Position numbers and translations under genes: made by a program. Positions 8,490 through 17,241 of a stretch of 60,651 nucleotides of DNA are shown here, piece by piece; position 1 is the first letter of the stretch; each line of letters begins with the position of its first letter. The stretch comes from Bradyrhizobium oropedii (GTDB lineage Bacteria > Pseudomonadota > Alphaproteobacteria > Rhizobiales > Xanthobacteraceae). The stretch is from the NCBI RefSeq assembly GCF_020889685.1, contig NZ_JACMYO010000025.1, positions 1 through 60,651 on the forward strand, given 5' to 3'. The notes under the pieces were generated by a model, which did not search any database, was not told the origin of the DNA, and saw only the letters and a list, made by a program, of their open reading frames with translations.

Positions 8490-9533
8490 TCAAACCTGCT
8501 GCAAAAGGATATCCAAATCGATCGAAGAGCGCCTGCCGATGTTCTGGTCGTTCGCGGCGAGGAATGCCTCGGCAGCAGCGCGGCCTTCGTCGCGCAGCAT
8601 GCAGAGAAAATCCCACTCGGCGTTGAGCTTCGACGACGCGCCGAGTTCGGCCAGAACCTTGCTGGCGATGAGATGAATGCGCATCTCGGCCCATTTGCGT
8701 CCCTCTGAGCTCCCGGCGTCCGCGACCTGCCGCAGCAGCGCGATCATGCGCAACTCCTTGAGCAGCGTGGCGTTGAACGCAACCTCATTCAACCGATCGA
8801 GGATCTCGCGCGCCGAGCGCGGTGTCCCCGGCCGTTCGACCGGGTTGACCGCGACGAGAAGCGTGTCGCGCGAATTGCACTCGCGTACGAGTGGCGTGAT
8901 CGTCGGGTTCCCGGAGTAACCGCCATCCCAATAGGGCTCGCCATCGATCTCTATCGCGCGGAAGAGGGTCGGCAAGCAGGCGGAAGCGAGCAGAACGTCG
9001 GGTGTGAGCTCGGCGTTGCGAAACACACGCCCGCGGCCGGTATGAACGTTGGTCGCCGTCACGAACAAACGGATTGGGGAGCTCGCGACCAGTCGAAAAT
9101 CGACCGACTCGGCGAGGACCTTTTGCAATGGGTTTGTGCCGGCGAGATTCAGATCGTACGGCGAGAACACGCGGCTCGCCAGATCGAAGGCGAGATAGAA
9201 GGGCGACGTATCAAGCGTCCAGCGGCCGAGCATGACGTCCAGCGGGCTTCGCCGCATGGGGCTGAACCGCGCGGAGTCAGCGACCCGCCGCCAGAACGCG
9301 CTCAATGCAGACTTGGCACCCGCCGGGCCGTCGGTCATGAAGCCGCTCGCGAGCACGACGGCGTTCATCGCGCCGGCCGACGTGCCCGATATCGCCTCGA
9401 TGCGCAACCACGACTCATCCATGAGCCGATCGAGCACCCCCCAGGTAAAAGCGCCATGCGATCCACCGCCCTGCAGCGCGAGATCGACAAGCACAGGATC
9501 GCGCGCCTGGCGTGTTTGCGGCTCCTTCAACAT
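8490..9533 (-). CDS. Patatin-like phospholipase / acyl hydrolase
   Basis: A 347-aa patatin-domain protein. The oxyanion loop GGGSHG is at residues 22-27, the nucleophile elbow GTSAG at 50-54 (Ser52), and the DGG carrying the catalytic Asp is near residue 205 (EPYWDGGYSG), so the Ser-Asp dyad is complete. There is no signal peptide, so it is likely cytoplasmic. ATG 9533 has a GGAG site; a GTG at 9560 is an alternative. It is co-transcribed with the GntP permease, which suggests lipid or polyester breakdown coupled to acid transport. Confidence 0.9.
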   Translation of the reverse strand: MLKEPQTRQARDPVLVDLALQGGGSHGAFTWGVLDRLMDESWLRIEAISGTSAGAMNAVVLASGFMTDGPAGAKSALSAFWRRVADSARFSPMRRSPLDVMLGRWTLDTSPFYLAFDLASRVFSPYDLNLAGTNPLQKVLAESVDFRLVASSPIRLFVTATNVHTGRGRVFRNAELTPDVLLASACLPTLFRAIEIDGEPYWDGGYSGNPTITPLVRECNSRDTLLVAVNPVERPGTPRSAREILDRLNEVAFNATLLKELRMIALLRQVADAGSSEGRKWAEMRIHLIASKVLAELGASSKLNAEWDFLCMLRDEGRAAAEAFLAANDQNIGRRSSIDLDILLQQV

Positions 9534-9593
9534 GGCGGGCTCCGCCCGGCGTGCGAGCACGTCGCGGCCGGCGACCGAACGACAAAGAAGCCC

Positions 9594-9968
9594 TCAGCTC
9601 CTGCCAGGGAGCGGTTGCGGGAGTGGTTGCGGCCGCTGGATTCCTGGCCGACCAGGTCTCGGAGGCCGAGCAACCGGGCGGTGACCCGGCCGTCGCCACC
9701 CGTGCCATCCCGCCGGACCACCCCAGCCCATGCCGCGCCTCGAAGCAAAACCACACCGATACCAGCCGCCACCGCGCCATCCCCTATTGTACCAACAATA
9801 GCGATGGCCCCTCCAGGTGAACTGGATGGTTTCCGCGAGACGAAGCTCGTCGGCGGCCTGACGCAAGCCCAGCGGCGCAATAAGGCCGGCCTGCGAACGA
9901 CCGCTGTTCGCCGTAATCGCCGCTGAAGCAATCCCAAGTGCGAGCCCCCATAGAAGCAATTTGCGCAT
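9594..9968 (-). CDS. Small secreted Gly/Arg/Trp-rich protein
   Basis: A 124-aa protein of unknown function. A clear signal peptide (MRKLLLWGLALGIASAAI...) is followed by a short linker and a Trp/Gly-rich stretch (HRYCWYNRGWRGGGWYRCGF), then a Pro/Arg-rich tail. The two Cys about 10 residues apart could form a disulfide. Small exported proteins of this composition are frequent in Bradyrhizobium and generally uncharacterised. It starts at ATG 9968; the longer frame upstream lacks a signal peptide start. Confidence 0.65.
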   Translation of the reverse strand: MRKLLLWGLALGIASAAITANSGRSQAGLIAPLGLRQAADELRLAETIQFTWRGHRYCWYNRGWRGGGWYRCGFASRRGMGWGGPAGWHGWRRPGHRPVARPPRPGRPGIQRPQPLPQPLPGRS

Positions 9969-10084
9969 GATTTTCTCCCGGCTTGGACCGCGCGGAAGGA
10001 AACCGGCTGAATGGCCGCGGAGCCGCACGGCTACAGCCGGCCTCCTTCGCGGGCGATCCCGCCCAGCTAGGCCGCCTTGGCCCG

Positions 10085-10585
10085 CTAGGCAGCCTTGGCC
10101 TGAGTTGCGGCTGCGAGTGTGTCGCGCAGGTGCTGCTCCTTCTTTTCATCGAGCGAGGTCGTCAGGACGATCCCTCCCGCATCCTTGATCGCATTGAGAA
10201 CCTTGTCTGAGGTCATAGATTTGATCAGCAGGAACAGAACGGCATCTCCCGATTTCACCTTCGACGCGAGATCCTTCATGAACTGGTCTCTGATGCCGAA
10301 ATCGGTCAGTGCACCGCTCAAAGCGCCTGCGCCGGCTCCGAGAGCCACGCCGAGAAGGGGATTCAGGAATACCATCCCCAAGAGCAGTCCCCAAAAGCTG
10401 CCACTGGCCGCGCCGGTCATGGTGGTGTTCACAAGCTGATTGAGCTTTACAGCGTCCCCGGTTTTGACTGCGATCACGGCATCGCTGATCGTGATCAGAT
10501 ACTCGCTCTGAAGCTTGAGTATTTTCTGCCGAACTTCCTCTGCTTTGACTTCGGATGGGTACACGATCGCAACGATATCTGACAT
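10085..10585 (-). CDS. DUF1269 domain protein
   Basis: A 166-aa protein matching the DUF1269 family: an N-terminal cytoplasmic alpha/beta part, a glycine/alanine-rich hydrophobic hairpin at about residues 58-92 (GSFWGLLLGMVFLNPLLGVALGAGAGALSGAL) that could enter a membrane, and a charged C-terminal part. Function is unknown; relatives are often stress-linked. It stands alone with intergenic DNA on both sides. Confidence 0.82.
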   Translation of the reverse strand: MSDIVAIVYPSEVKAEEVRQKILKLQSEYLITISDAVIAVKTGDAVKLNQLVNTTMTGAASGSFWGLLLGMVFLNPLLGVALGAGAGALSGALTDFGIRDQFMKDLASKVKSGDAVLFLLIKSMTSDKVLNAIKDAGGIVLTTSLDEKKEQHLRDTLAAATQAKAA

Positions 10586-11009
10586 TGAACACTCCTTGAT
10601 GACTGGAAGTGCTGCCCCTATTGCGCGCCTGATGCACGGCCGAAATTTAGCACAGACCCGAAAGTCTCTTGTCGGCTAATCAAACATACAGGTTCACAAT
10701 CCCGAGATGCTACGAGCGCTCGATGCAATTGAGTAAGCGGCATTGTCGTATGTGTCCCGAACAAGGACTCGCAGAGACCTCGTCTGCAGCGACCTCCCGA
10801 GTTCGACCGCTGCTGCCATACGCAACAAGCCCAACGGCTACCAGCTCAATGCGCAACGGTCAGCGTCACCAGAACTCAGACAGAGTGGTCGCAACCGACG
10901 GCCGCGGCTTGATCCGCCGGATGACGAATTCTCATCTCTTGCTGACTTCAAGTCGCCGCTGCTCTAGGTTGATTGGTCCAATTGTCGGTGCACTGCGAAG
11001 AGAGCACGC
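10586..11009. other. Intergenic region without a supported gene
   Basis: About 424 bp of lower-GC sequence between two divergent genes. It must hold the promoters of the DUF1269 gene and of the Na/Pi cotransporter gene. I searched by eye for a Pho box before the cotransporter and found none that is convincing. An open frame at 10669-11064 has no recognisable features and overlaps the cotransporter start. Confidence 0.5.
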
Positions 11010-12716
11010 ATGTCGACCGCGATTTCGGTCCTCGGTGGAGTTGGTCTGTTCCTGCTTGGCATGAGCGTCATGACCGCCGGCCTCAAGGGACTCGCCGGAT
11101 CGAAGTTGCGGACGGTCCTGAGCAAGGCAGCGGCGACCCCGCTATCTGGTGCGCTCTGGGGCGCCATCGTGACCCTGATCGTGCAATCGTCCAGCGCAAC
11201 GACCATGACCACCATCGGCCTGGTCAGCGCGGGCGTGCTGACCTTTCCGCAAGGGCTGGCGCTCGTGTTCGGCGCGAATGTCGGAACCACGGGAACCGGC
11301 TGGCTCGTCGCGCTGATCGGCGTTCGTGTCTCTCTCACGGCCGCGGCACTCCCGATGATTTTCGTCGGCGCATTGATCAAATTGTTGGGCCGTGGCCGTG
11401 TATCCGCAGCCGGAGCAGCCCTCGCGGGATTTGCGCTGGTGCTGTTCGCACTGACGACCCTGCAGCAGGGCATGGGAGGACTGGCCGAACAGTTGCACCC
11501 CGCGGATTTGCCGGCCGTTCTCGGCACCACCTGGTGGGCTGGCTTGTACGGGATGCTGGCCCTGGCCATCGTCGGACTGGTGATGACGGCCGTGATGCAA
11601 TCATCGACCGCGGCTATCGCGGTGACACTCTCGGCATACTATGCGAGAGCCGTCGGCCTGGACCAGGCATGCGCACTGATCATTGGGCAGAACATCGGAA
11701 CGGCGACCAGTTCGGCCATGGCGGCAATCGGCGCGAGCAGCACCGCCAAGCGCCTGGCCTTGGCGTACATCTTGTTCAAGCTGATTGCGGCAGCCATTGC
11801 GCTGGTGCTCTTCCCTGTGACCATTCCCCTTCTGGTCCGCGCCTCCGACAGCATTGGTGGCGTAACGCTGCTTGCAGCCTATCACACCGCTTACAACGTC
11901 GTCGGCGTCCTGGTGCTACTGCCCGTGATCAACGGCTTTACACGGCTCGTCGAGCGCATCCTGCCCGAACGCGGCTCACCGCTGACGAGGTGCCTGGACC
12001 CAGCAGTGCTTGTGACTCCGATCGCAACCGTGGAAGCAGTGCGACGCACAGTCGCGCGCGCGCTTGAAACGATGTGCGGATCATTGGCGACAGCACTGTC
12101 GGCAGCAAATCAAGACGCCTCCGTCGCAGCGGGACGGACCACGGTGCCGGCGGCGGAAGCCGCCTCTGCCCTGCGCCAGGCGCAGGAGTTCATGTCAAAG
12201 GTGAGTGGACCGCCTGAGGCGGAGGATGAGGAACAGAAGCTCACCAGCACACTGCATGCACTCGACCACGCGTATCGCCTGGCCGAAACCTTCGGAGAGG
12301 AAACCGAACTCGGGACCCCGCCCGGCGGCCCCCAGGACATGCGCGCGGTGGAAATCTGCGCGGAAGCCATGCGTAGCGCGACCTCGCTCGCTGCAGAAGT
12401 CGCCGTCGCGCCCGACTCTTCCAAAGACGTTTCCGAAATCAAGCTTGGAACCGCACCGACGCGGTCACTCATCCCAGACAAGGAGCTCCCTACAGCCGGA
12501 ACATCGACCGAGCAGGCCCTCGCGCATCTGGAACACTGCGCGAAAGCACTCGGCGAAGTCGGGAAACACCACCGCAAGGCAACGCTCGGCTCAGTGGCGA
12601 GTGGAGCGGTGAGCGCGGACGAAGCAATCGCTCGCGTCGATGCGGTACGGCGCCTTGAAGCGCTCGCGCATCACGCCTGGCGCTCTGCCGTGCACCTTGT
12701 CGGTCGCAGCGCATAG
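11010..12716 (+). CDS. Na+/phosphate cotransporter family protein with PhoU-like tail
   Basis: A 568-aa NptA/PNaS-family transporter. The N-terminal about 310 residues carry the two inverted repeats of the family, each with its QSSS-type motif (VQSSSATT near residue 59 and MQSSTAAI near 194) and GxNxGT-like motifs (GANVGTTGTG, GQNIGTATSS). The C-terminal about 230 residues are helical and soluble, resembling a PhoU-type domain. The phosphate theme of the flanking phn loci supports phosphate as substrate. It is convergent with phnE with 28 bp between them. Confidence 0.88.
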   Translation: MSTAISVLGGVGLFLLGMSVMTAGLKGLAGSKLRTVLSKAAATPLSGALWGAIVTLIVQSSSATTMTTIGLVSAGVLTFPQGLALVFGANVGTTGTGWLVALIGVRVSLTAAALPMIFVGALIKLLGRGRVSAAGAALAGFALVLFALTTLQQGMGGLAEQLHPADLPAVLGTTWWAGLYGMLALAIVGLVMTAVMQSSTAAIAVTLSAYYARAVGLDQACALIIGQNIGTATSSAMAAIGASSTAKRLALAYILFKLIAAAIALVLFPVTIPLLVRASDSIGGVTLLAAYHTAYNVVGVLVLLPVINGFTRLVERILPERGSPLTRCLDPAVLVTPIATVEAVRRTVARALETMCGSLATALSAANQDASVAAGRTTVPAAEAASALRQAQEFMSKVSGPPEAEDEEQKLTSTLHALDHAYRLAETFGEETELGTPPGGPQDMRAVEICAEAMRSATSLAAEVAVAPDSSKDVSEIKLGTAPTRSLIPDKELPTAGTSTEQALAHLEHCAKALGEVGKHHRKATLGSVASGAVSADEAIARVDAVRRLEALAHHAWRSAVHLVGRSA

Positions 12717-12744
12717 TGCGGGAACGCTCCGCAAGTCGCGCAGG

Positions 12745-13593
12745 CTACACCACCGCCCTCTGGCCGATGATGGCAAAGCGCAGCTTGCTCGAGATGAAGT
12801 CGATCGCGGCGACCGCGATCAGGATCATCAGGATCAGGAACGACACCTTCTGCCATTCCAGTACGCGGATCTGCTCGGCGAGCTGCAGGCCGATGCCACC
12901 TGCGCCGACGATGCCGATGATGGTGGCCGAACGGGTGTTCGATTCGATGAAGTAGAGCACCTGCCCGGCGATCACAGGCAGCACCTGCGGCAACAGGCCG
13001 AAGCGGATTTCATGCAGCGCATTGCCGCCGGAGGCGCGGATACCTTCGACCTGCTTGCGGTCCGCCGCCTCGATCGCCTCGGAGAACAGTTTTCCGAACG
13101 CGCCGAAGTCGGAAACCATGATCGCGAGCACGCCGGCGAACGGGCCGAGGCCGACGACGTTGATCCAGACCAGCGCCCAGATCAGCGTATCGACGCCCCG
13201 GATCGAATCCAGGAAACGGCGCACCGGAAAGCGGATCAGGTTCGAGGGGATGATGTTGCGCGCCGCCAGCAGGCTGACCGGGAGCGCGAACAGCGCCGCA
13301 AGCGTGGTGCCGAGCAGCGCGATCGACAGCGTCTCGCCGAGCGCCTGCATGTAGAGCGGGAACGACGAGCCCGGATTCGGCGGGATCATCATCATGGTGA
13401 TCCAGCCGAGCTGGCTCATCCCGGTGATCAGCTTGGTCGGCGAGAAGTCGAGATCGACCAGGCCGTAAACGAAGATCGCGAGCGCTGCCGCGACCATGGC
13501 CGGCATCGCCAGCCGCGCCGATGCGGGACGTTCGAACACGCCGGGGTATTTCCCGCGCAGTTCCGCGGTATCCGGCCTCGGCATCTGGCTCAT
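12745..13593 (-). CDS. phnE: PhnE, phosphonate ABC transporter permease (second copy)
   Basis: A 282-aa inner-membrane permease. About six transmembrane segments are visible, and the EAA-type loop lies near VEGIRASGGNALHEIRFGLL. It overlaps the preceding phnE by 4 bp (ATGA). Two PhnE subunits usually form the heterodimeric channel in Rhizobiales. Last gene of phnCDEE. Confidence 0.94.
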   Translation of the reverse strand: MSQMPRPDTAELRGKYPGVFERPASARLAMPAMVAAALAIFVYGLVDLDFSPTKLITGMSQLGWITMMMIPPNPGSSFPLYMQALGETLSIALLGTTLAALFALPVSLLAARNIIPSNLIRFPVRRFLDSIRGVDTLIWALVWINVVGLGPFAGVLAIMVSDFGAFGKLFSEAIEAADRKQVEGIRASGGNALHEIRFGLLPQVLPVIAGQVLYFIESNTRSATIIGIVGAGGIGLQLAEQIRVLEWQKVSFLILMILIAVAAIDFISSKLRFAIIGQRAVV

Positions 13594-14474
13594 CGGCTGG
13601 TCTCCTTGCCGAACAGCCGGCCGCGCAGCCAGCCGGTCGAGATGTCCATGATGAAAACGGTGACGATGATGGTGACGAGAATGGCGCTGACGTCGGAATA
13701 GTAGAACTTCCGGATCGCGACCACGAGCTCCTGCCCGATGCCGCCGGCACCGACGAAGCCCATGACCGACGCCTCACGGACGTTGATCTCGAAGCGCAGC
13801 AGCGCATAGCTGGCGTAGCCCGCCGAGACCTGCGGCAGGATCGCAAAGCGCATGCAGGACAGCCAGCTTGCGCCCGTAGAGCGGATGCCCTCGACCGGCT
13901 TCATGTCGGCATTCTCGACGATCTCGGCAAACAGCTTGCCAAGCGCGCCGGTGGTGTGGATCGCGATTGCCAGCACGCCGGCCATCGGGCCCAGGCCGAA
14001 CGCGATCACGAAGATCAGCGCGAACACGATGCCGGGCACCGTGCGCGCGAATTCCAGCAGGCGGCGGACGATAAAGCGCACCCACGGCCCCGGCGAGGTG
14101 TTCTGGGCGGCGAAGAAATTCAGCGCGAACGCGAACACGGCGCCGGTCAGCGTGCCGACATAACTGATCAGCAGGGTCTCGCCGAGCAGGCGGAGCCATT
14201 TCTTCAGGCCCCAGAACCACTCCACCGGATCGGTCCAGACCCGCGCGCCGGAATCCAGCGTCAGGATGCGGTCGAAATAGCTGAGGAAGTTGCCGAAATA
14301 GGTGAAGAACGTGTGCAGGTTCACCTCGGCGCCGAGCGCAGCGATGAACAGCGCCGCGCAGAACACGGCCGTGGCCACCGTCGCCTTCAGCCGCTTGCGC
14401 GCAACCGCTTTTCGATAGGCATCGTTCAGCGTCGCCAGTTGCTGCGCTGGAAGGATGGAAATGGCGGTCGCCAT
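13590..14474 (-). CDS. phnE: PhnE, phosphonate ABC transporter permease (first copy)
   Basis: A 294-aa permease with an N-terminal cytoplasmic stretch and about six transmembrane segments. The EAA-type loop reads VEGIRSTGASWLSCMRFAIL. It is paralogous to the next gene and pairs with it. It is separated from phnD by 80 bp that hold a terminator-like hairpin, unlike the tight overlap with the second phnE. Confidence 0.94.
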   Translation of the reverse strand: MATAISILPAQQLATLNDAYRKAVARKRLKATVATAVFCAALFIAALGAEVNLHTFFTYFGNFLSYFDRILTLDSGARVWTDPVEWFWGLKKWLRLLGETLLISYVGTLTGAVFAFALNFFAAQNTSPGPWVRFIVRRLLEFARTVPGIVFALIFVIAFGLGPMAGVLAIAIHTTGALGKLFAEIVENADMKPVEGIRSTGASWLSCMRFAILPQVSAGYASYALLRFEINVREASVMGFVGAGGIGQELVVAIRKFYYSDVSAILVTIIVTVFIMDISTGWLRGRLFGKETSR

Positions 14475-14510
14475 CGATGCGGGCCAGTCTGCTCGAGGGA
14501 TGAACGAAAA

Positions 14511-14534
14511 GGGCCGGGTCTCGAAACCCGGCCC
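14511..14534 (-). terminator. Hairpin with T-run between phnD and phnE, possible attenuator
   Basis: Nine-base arms GGGCCGGGT / ACCCGGCCC around a 6-base loop. On the transcribed (minus) strand the stem is followed by TTTTCG, like a rho-independent terminator. Because it sits inside the phnCDEE operon it more likely reduces read-through or protects the phnCD message than ends transcription. Confidence 0.6.
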
Positions 14535-14554
14535 AGTTCAGCGGCGATGTGCGA

Positions 14555-15484
14555 TCAGGACGCCTTCTTGCGCAGCGCGTCGACGAACTTGATCAGCTCG
14601 ATGGTCTTGTCGTAGTCGGCGTTGGTGACCGGCTGCCACGGCAGGTTCTTGCCGTCGGACAGCTTCTTGAAGGCTTCCGGATCCTTCTTCGGCATGTCGA
14701 GGAAGGCCTGCTTGATCTTCGCCTTCATGTCGTCGGGGAGGCTCTCGAGATAGGCGTAGGGCGAGTTGATGATGAGGTCGGACTTCACGATGATGCGGAA
14801 GTCTTCCTTCTTCAACGGCGTGCCGTCGCTCGACTTCACCATGTTCTTGGCGAGCATGCGGGTCAGGTTGGAATCGTCGTCGGCGTTCCACCAGTTGGCG
14901 GCGACGTCGACGGTGCCCTGGGCGAGCGCCAGCACGGCGTTCTCGTGGCTGCCGGTGAACACGACCTTGGAGAAATAGGTCTCCGGATCGATGCCCATCG
15001 CGTTGAGCTTGAAGCGCGGCATGTTGTTGCCGGAGGTCGAGTTCGGATCGACCAGGCCGAGGTTCTTGCCCTTGAGGTCTTCGACCTTCTGGTACGGGCT
15101 CTTGGCAAGCACGTAGAACACCGAATAGTAGCCCTTCGAACCGTCGGCGTTGACGTCGATCACGAACGCATCGGTCTTGACGCCGGTGAGACGGGCGCGG
15201 GCGAACGACGCCGGGCCGTAATAGCCGATGTGGATGTTGCCTGCGCGCTGGCCCTCGATCACGGCCGCGTAGTCGTTGGCGACGCGCAGGTTCACCTTGA
15301 TGCCGAGCTCCTTGGTCAGATACTCGGTGAGCGGACCGTAGCGCTCGGTGACGCCGGAGCCGTTTTCGGCGGGGATCACGGCGAAGGTGATCTCCGGATA
15401 CTTGGCTTTCCAGTCCTCGGCCGAAGCCGAGCCGGCGAATGCCAGCGCGGCGGCGGCGGCCAGAATGATGCGACGAGTGATCAT
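14555..15484 (-). CDS. phnD: PhnD, periplasmic phosphonate-binding protein
   Basis: A 309-aa solute-binding protein. A signal peptide of about 22 residues ends in AFAGSASA. The rest matches the PhnD family, including GYYGPASFARA and the DPNSTSGNNMPRF ligand-loop region. It delivers phosphonates to PhnEE/PhnC. It starts 76 bp after phnC. Confidence 0.95.
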   Translation of the reverse strand: MITRRIILAAAAALAFAGSASAEDWKAKYPEITFAVIPAENGSGVTERYGPLTEYLTKELGIKVNLRVANDYAAVIEGQRAGNIHIGYYGPASFARARLTGVKTDAFVIDVNADGSKGYYSVFYVLAKSPYQKVEDLKGKNLGLVDPNSTSGNNMPRFKLNAMGIDPETYFSKVVFTGSHENAVLALAQGTVDVAANWWNADDDSNLTRMLAKNMVKSSDGTPLKKEDFRIIVKSDLIINSPYAYLESLPDDMKAKIKQAFLDMPKKDPEAFKKLSDGKNLPWQPVTNADYDKTIELIKFVDALRKKAS

Positions 15485-15560
15485 GTTACCCCTCTTTGGT
15501 AGTTACGGCCTGTTGGCCGGGCGAAATGCCCGGTTGCCCTGATTTTCGGTAATGCGACGC

Positions 15561-16376
15561 TCAGGCCGCGGCTGCGGTGCCGAGTGCCGGAGCTGTTGCG
15601 CCGTCGGGCGCGGGCAACGGCGCCGCGCCGATGACGTCATTGGCCTCGAGGTCATAGAGCTCGCGGGCGATATGGTCGGTCAGCGCCGCGGGCGCGCCGT
15701 CGAACACCACGTGGCCCGCCGCCATCCCGATCAGGCGGTCGCAATAGGTGCGCGCGAGGTCGAGCGAGTGCAGGTTGCAGAGCACGGTGATGCCGAAATG
15801 CTTGTTGATGCGCAGCAGCGCATCCATCACGATCTTGGTGTTGCGCGGATCGAGCGAGGCGATCGGCTCGTCGGCGAGAATGATGTCGGGCTCCTGCACC
15901 AGCGCGCGAGCAATGGCGACCCGCTGCTGCTGGCCGCCGGAGAGCTGGTCGGCGCGCTGCGCCGCGAGCTGGGCGATGTCGAACTGCTCGAGCGCCGACA
16001 GCGCCAGCGCCCTGTCCTGCTCCGGCCAGACCTGCGCCAGCGAGCGCCAGGACGGGATCTGGGCGAGCCGGCCCATCAGGACGTTGGTCAGCACGTCGAG
16101 ACGGCCGACCAGATTGAACTGCTGGAAGATCATCGCCGAGCGCGCCCGCCACTGCCGCAGCGCCTTGCCGCGCAGCGCGGTCACGTCAGTGCCTTCATAC
16201 AGGATACGGCCGGAGGTCGGATCGGCGAGACGGTTGATCATCCGCAGCAGCGTCGACTTGCCGGCGCCGGAACGCCCGATCACGCCGACGAAGCTGCCCG
16301 GCGCGAGCGAAAAAGACGCGTTGTCGACTGCGGCTTTCGTGCCGAAACGGCACGTCAAACCTTCCACCACCAGCAT
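15561..16376 (-). CDS. phnC: PhnC, phosphonate ABC transporter ATPase
   Basis: A 271-aa ABC ATPase with Walker A GRSGAGKS (residues 34-41), signature LSGGQQQR and Walker [16 protein letters not shown] 16376 has a GGAG site six bases upstream; an in-frame TTG four codons earlier lacks one. First gene of phnCDEE, divergent from the hexapeptide transferase, with a weaker Pho-box-like element 47 bp upstream. Confidence 0.95.
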   Translation of the reverse strand: MLVVEGLTCRFGTKAAVDNASFSLAPGSFVGVIGRSGAGKSTLLRMINRLADPTSGRILYEGTDVTALRGKALRQWRARSAMIFQQFNLVGRLDVLTNVLMGRLAQIPSWRSLAQVWPEQDRALALSALEQFDIAQLAAQRADQLSGGQQQRVAIARALVQEPDIILADEPIASLDPRNTKIVMDALLRINKHFGITVLCNLHSLDLARTYCDRLIGMAAGHVVFDGAPAALTDHIARELYDLEANDVIGAAPLPAPDGATAPALGTAAAA

Positions 16377-16422
16377 GTAATGCTCCAACCGCGCCTCGTT
16401 GAGCCATCGCTATCCCCCGCGT

Positions 16423-16440
16423 TTTACAGTTATGTGACGG
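16423..16440 (-). promoter_or_regulatory. Pho-box-like element facing phnC
   Basis: The minus strand reads CCGTCACATAACTGTAAA, two half-sites at the 11-bp period of PhoB sites but with mismatches in the second. It ends 46 bp before the phnC start codon. TAGCGA about 10 bp after the box is a weak candidate -10. Confidence 0.5.
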
Positions 16441-16478
16441 CAGCGCTGCGGTGCGTCGATCGTCCACACCCCTCACTG

Positions 16479-16511
16479 CCGTCATCACAACGTCATGATG
16501 CTGTCATCAAG
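16479..16511 (+). promoter_or_regulatory. Pho box with three 11-bp repeats, facing the hexapeptide transferase
   Basis: Three units CCGTCATCACA, ACGTCATGATG and CTGTCATCAAG follow each other at exactly 11-bp intervals (GTCAT at 16481, 16492 and 16503). This is the arrangement of PhoB-binding half-sites. It lies 65 bp before the transferase start. I see no good -10 at the standard distance. Confidence 0.72.
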
Positions 16512-16575
16512 CACCCCGAAGACGAGCGCGCATCTCCCCGGAAGCCACAGATCTACAAGATTTGCGGAGGCCATG

Positions 16576-17241
16576 ATGGCCGGAAAAACACTCTCGGTTG
16601 TGCCGACTGTCGACCCGACTGCGTCGGTTCGCGAGAGCAAGCTCGGCAGATATACCGAGGTCGGCGCGCGCACGATCCTGCTTGAAGTGAGCATGGATGA
16701 CTATTCCTACGTCGTGAACGACAGCCAGATCACTTACACCTCGATCGGCAAGTTCTGCTCGATCGCGGCGATGACCCGGATCAATCCCGGCAACCACCCG
16801 ATGCATCGCGCGACGCAGGCGCATTTCACCTATCGCGCCAGCGCATATTTTCCCGGAGAGAGCGACGACGCCGACTTCTTCAACTGGCGACGTGCGCATC
16901 ACGTGCATATCGGCCATGACGTCTGGATCGGTCATGGCGCGATCCTGCTGCCGGGACGGAATATCGGAACCGGCGCCGTCGTCGCCGCCGGTGCGATCGT
17001 GACCAAGGATGTCGCCGCGTACACCATCGTTGCCGGTAATCCGGCACGTCCGGTGAAGCGGCGCTTCTCCGAGACAATAGCGGATCGCCTTGCCGCGCTC
17101 GCGTGGTGGGACTGGGATCACAAAACACTTCGCCGTGTCCTGCCCGACTTTCGCAAGCTCGCAGTCGAGGAATTCCTCGACAAGTATGAGACCAAGGTCG
17201 TATCCCAATCAGAGGACAAGCAACGGAGCGCCGCATCGTGA
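16576..17241 (+). CDS. Phosphonate-locus hexapeptide-repeat transferase
   Basis: A 221-aa left-handed beta-helix protein of the acetyltransferase type that is often found in phn loci. Hexapeptide repeats cover about residues 10-170, with typical motifs [17 protein letters not shown] and AGAIVTKDV. The C-terminal about 45 residues ([16 protein letters not shown]) are typical of this clade. The exact reaction is not known to me; acetylation of an aminoalkylphosphonate or intermediate is an inference from the fold. ATG 16576 has GGAGG five bases upstream; ATG 16573 is too close to it. It overlaps the next gene as GTGA. Confidence 0.85.
   Translation: MAGKTLSVVPTVDPTASVRESKLGRYTEVGARTILLEVSMDDYSYVVNDSQITYTSIGKFCSIAAMTRINPGNHPMHRATQAHFTYRASAYFPGESDDADFFNWRRAHHVHIGHDVWIGHGAILLPGRNIGTGAVVAAGAIVTKDVAAYTIVAGNPARPVKRRFSETIADRLAALAWWDWDHKTLRRVLPDFRKLAVEEFLDKYETKVVSQSEDKQRSAAS

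Noticed and set aside
10669..11064. A 131-codon frame before the Na/Pi cotransporter
   Set aside because: No homology, no ribosome-binding site noticed, Ser/Arg-rich, and it runs into the start of a well-supported gene.
16495..16572. Longer N-terminus for the hexapeptide transferase
   Set aside because: It would read through the Pho-box region and lacks a ribosome-binding site; ATG 16576 is well supported.
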